NCBI GenBank assembly: GCA_937901455.1
Contig: CALDIA010000092.1
Coordinates: forward strand, 1-6,522
DNA length: 6,522 bases
Direction: 5' to 3'
Source: an uncultured Bacteroidales bacterium
Lineage (GTDB): Bacteria; Bacteroidota; Bacteroidia; Bacteroidales; WCHB1-69
The position numbers were made by a program, and so were the translations under genes. Shown here in pieces: positions 6,104 to 6,522 of the stretch. How positions within the stretch are numbered: the first letter of the stretch is position 1; each line of letters starts with the position of its first letter. The notes beneath the pieces are model-generated. The model saw only the letters and a program-made list of their open reading frames with translations, made no database searches and had not been told where the DNA came from.

Positions 6104-6522
6104 TTAGAAGTACCCTTCTTTCTTGCGGTCTTCCATGGAGGTTTCGCTGCGCTTGTCATCGGCGCGGCCACCACGTTCGGTGACGCGAGTGGCGGCAATT
6201 TCCGCGATGATGTCCTCCAAGTTATTGGCCTCTGAGATGGTGAGCCCGGTGCAGGTGATGTCGCCAATGGTGCGGCAACGCACCCGGCGTGTTTCCACTA
6301 CTTCTGTGGGCTTAAGCGTCATGCACGGCTCGGCGGCCAGCCACTGTCCGTCACGGAGGAAACATCGCCGCTCGTGCGTGAAGTAAAGCGATGGCAAAGG
6401 GATGTTCTCCTGATAGATGTACTGCCATACGTCCATTTCTGTCCAATTGCTGATGGGAAACACGCGGAAGTGCTCACCCATATTCTTGTGCCCGTTAAAT
6501 ATGTTCCACAACTCGGGGCGTT
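6104..6522 (-). CDS. cysD: Sulfate adenylyltransferase subunit 2, CysD (C-terminal part only)
   Basis: Catalytic subunit of the CysDN ATP sulfurylase, transferring the adenylyl group of ATP to sulfate to give APS. Only the last 138 residues are in the window, somewhat under half of a roughly 300-residue protein; the frame is open at the right edge and enters as RPELWNIFNG. The N-terminal PP-loop nucleotide-binding motif is therefore outside the window. Visible family hallmarks are GEHFRVFPISNWTEMDVWQYI, the segment LKPTEVVETRRVRCRTIGDITCTG, and the C-terminus ERGGRADDKRSETSMEDRKKEGYF, all aligning well by eye with E. coli CysD. The TTG at 6511 is the Leu of PELWNIF, not a start. The stop is TAA at 6106-6104. 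cysN follows after 116 bp, longer than usual for a tight operon. Confidence 0.96.
   Translation of the reverse strand, partial: RPELWNIFNGHKNMGEHFRVFPISNWTEMDVWQYIYQENIPLPSLYFTHERRCFLRDGQWLAAEPCMTLKPTEVVETRRVRCRTIGDITCTGLTISEANNLEDIIAEIAATRVTERGGRADDKRSETSMEDRKKEGYF

Noticed and set aside
6104..6511. A separate small gene starting at TTG 6511
   Set aside because: The frame is open to the window edge and the residues before and after the TTG (RPELWNIFNG) are continuous CysD sequence.

Overview
The window looks like chromosomal DNA of a Bacteroidota member, most likely Bacteroidales and plausibly Prevotellaceae. The evidence is a Por/type IX secretion (T9SS) C-terminal sorting domain, 'IDSITF' surface-protein modules, AT-rich leaders without clear Shine-Dalgarno sequences, one TAnnTTTG-type -7 promoter box, and CysD/CysN sequences of Bacteroidales type. 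The genus assignment is inference. All five real genes lie on the minus strand, so transcription runs from right to left.

Reading with transcription: (1) 6522-6104 is the C-terminal part of cysD. (2) After a 116-bp spacer comes complete cysN (5987-4713). Together these encode the ATP sulfurylase that makes adenosine 5'-phosphosulfate (APS) from sulfate. (3) A 76-bp AT-rich gap contains the only convincing promoter-like box. (4) A small secreted protein with a T9SS type A sorting domain follows (4636-4163). (5) A 731-residue secreted right-handed beta-helix protein of the Cthe_2159 / DUF4353 carbohydrate-binding type (4166-1971) starts inside the stop codon of the small gene (ATGA overlap). 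(6) After 21 bp comes a bifunctional class A penicillin-binding protein of the PBP1A type (1949 to the window edge), cut just before its KTG box.

There are two functional blocks: sulfate activation, and an envelope/surface block in which a coupled pair of exported proteins precedes a peptidoglycan synthase. The most interesting part is the coupled pair. Both proteins carry related 'I(D/S)x(I/M)TF' N-terminal modules, but only the small one has a recognisable T9SS signal. The large one has in-phase DNA repeats (WPGGGG linkers 561 bp apart, beta-helix rungs 150 bp apart) that could allow in-frame size variation.

No tRNA, rRNA, insertion sequence, CRISPR array or plus-strand gene was seen. The regular 75-bp-phased sequence in the beta-helix gene is protein-repeat coding, not a CRISPR.
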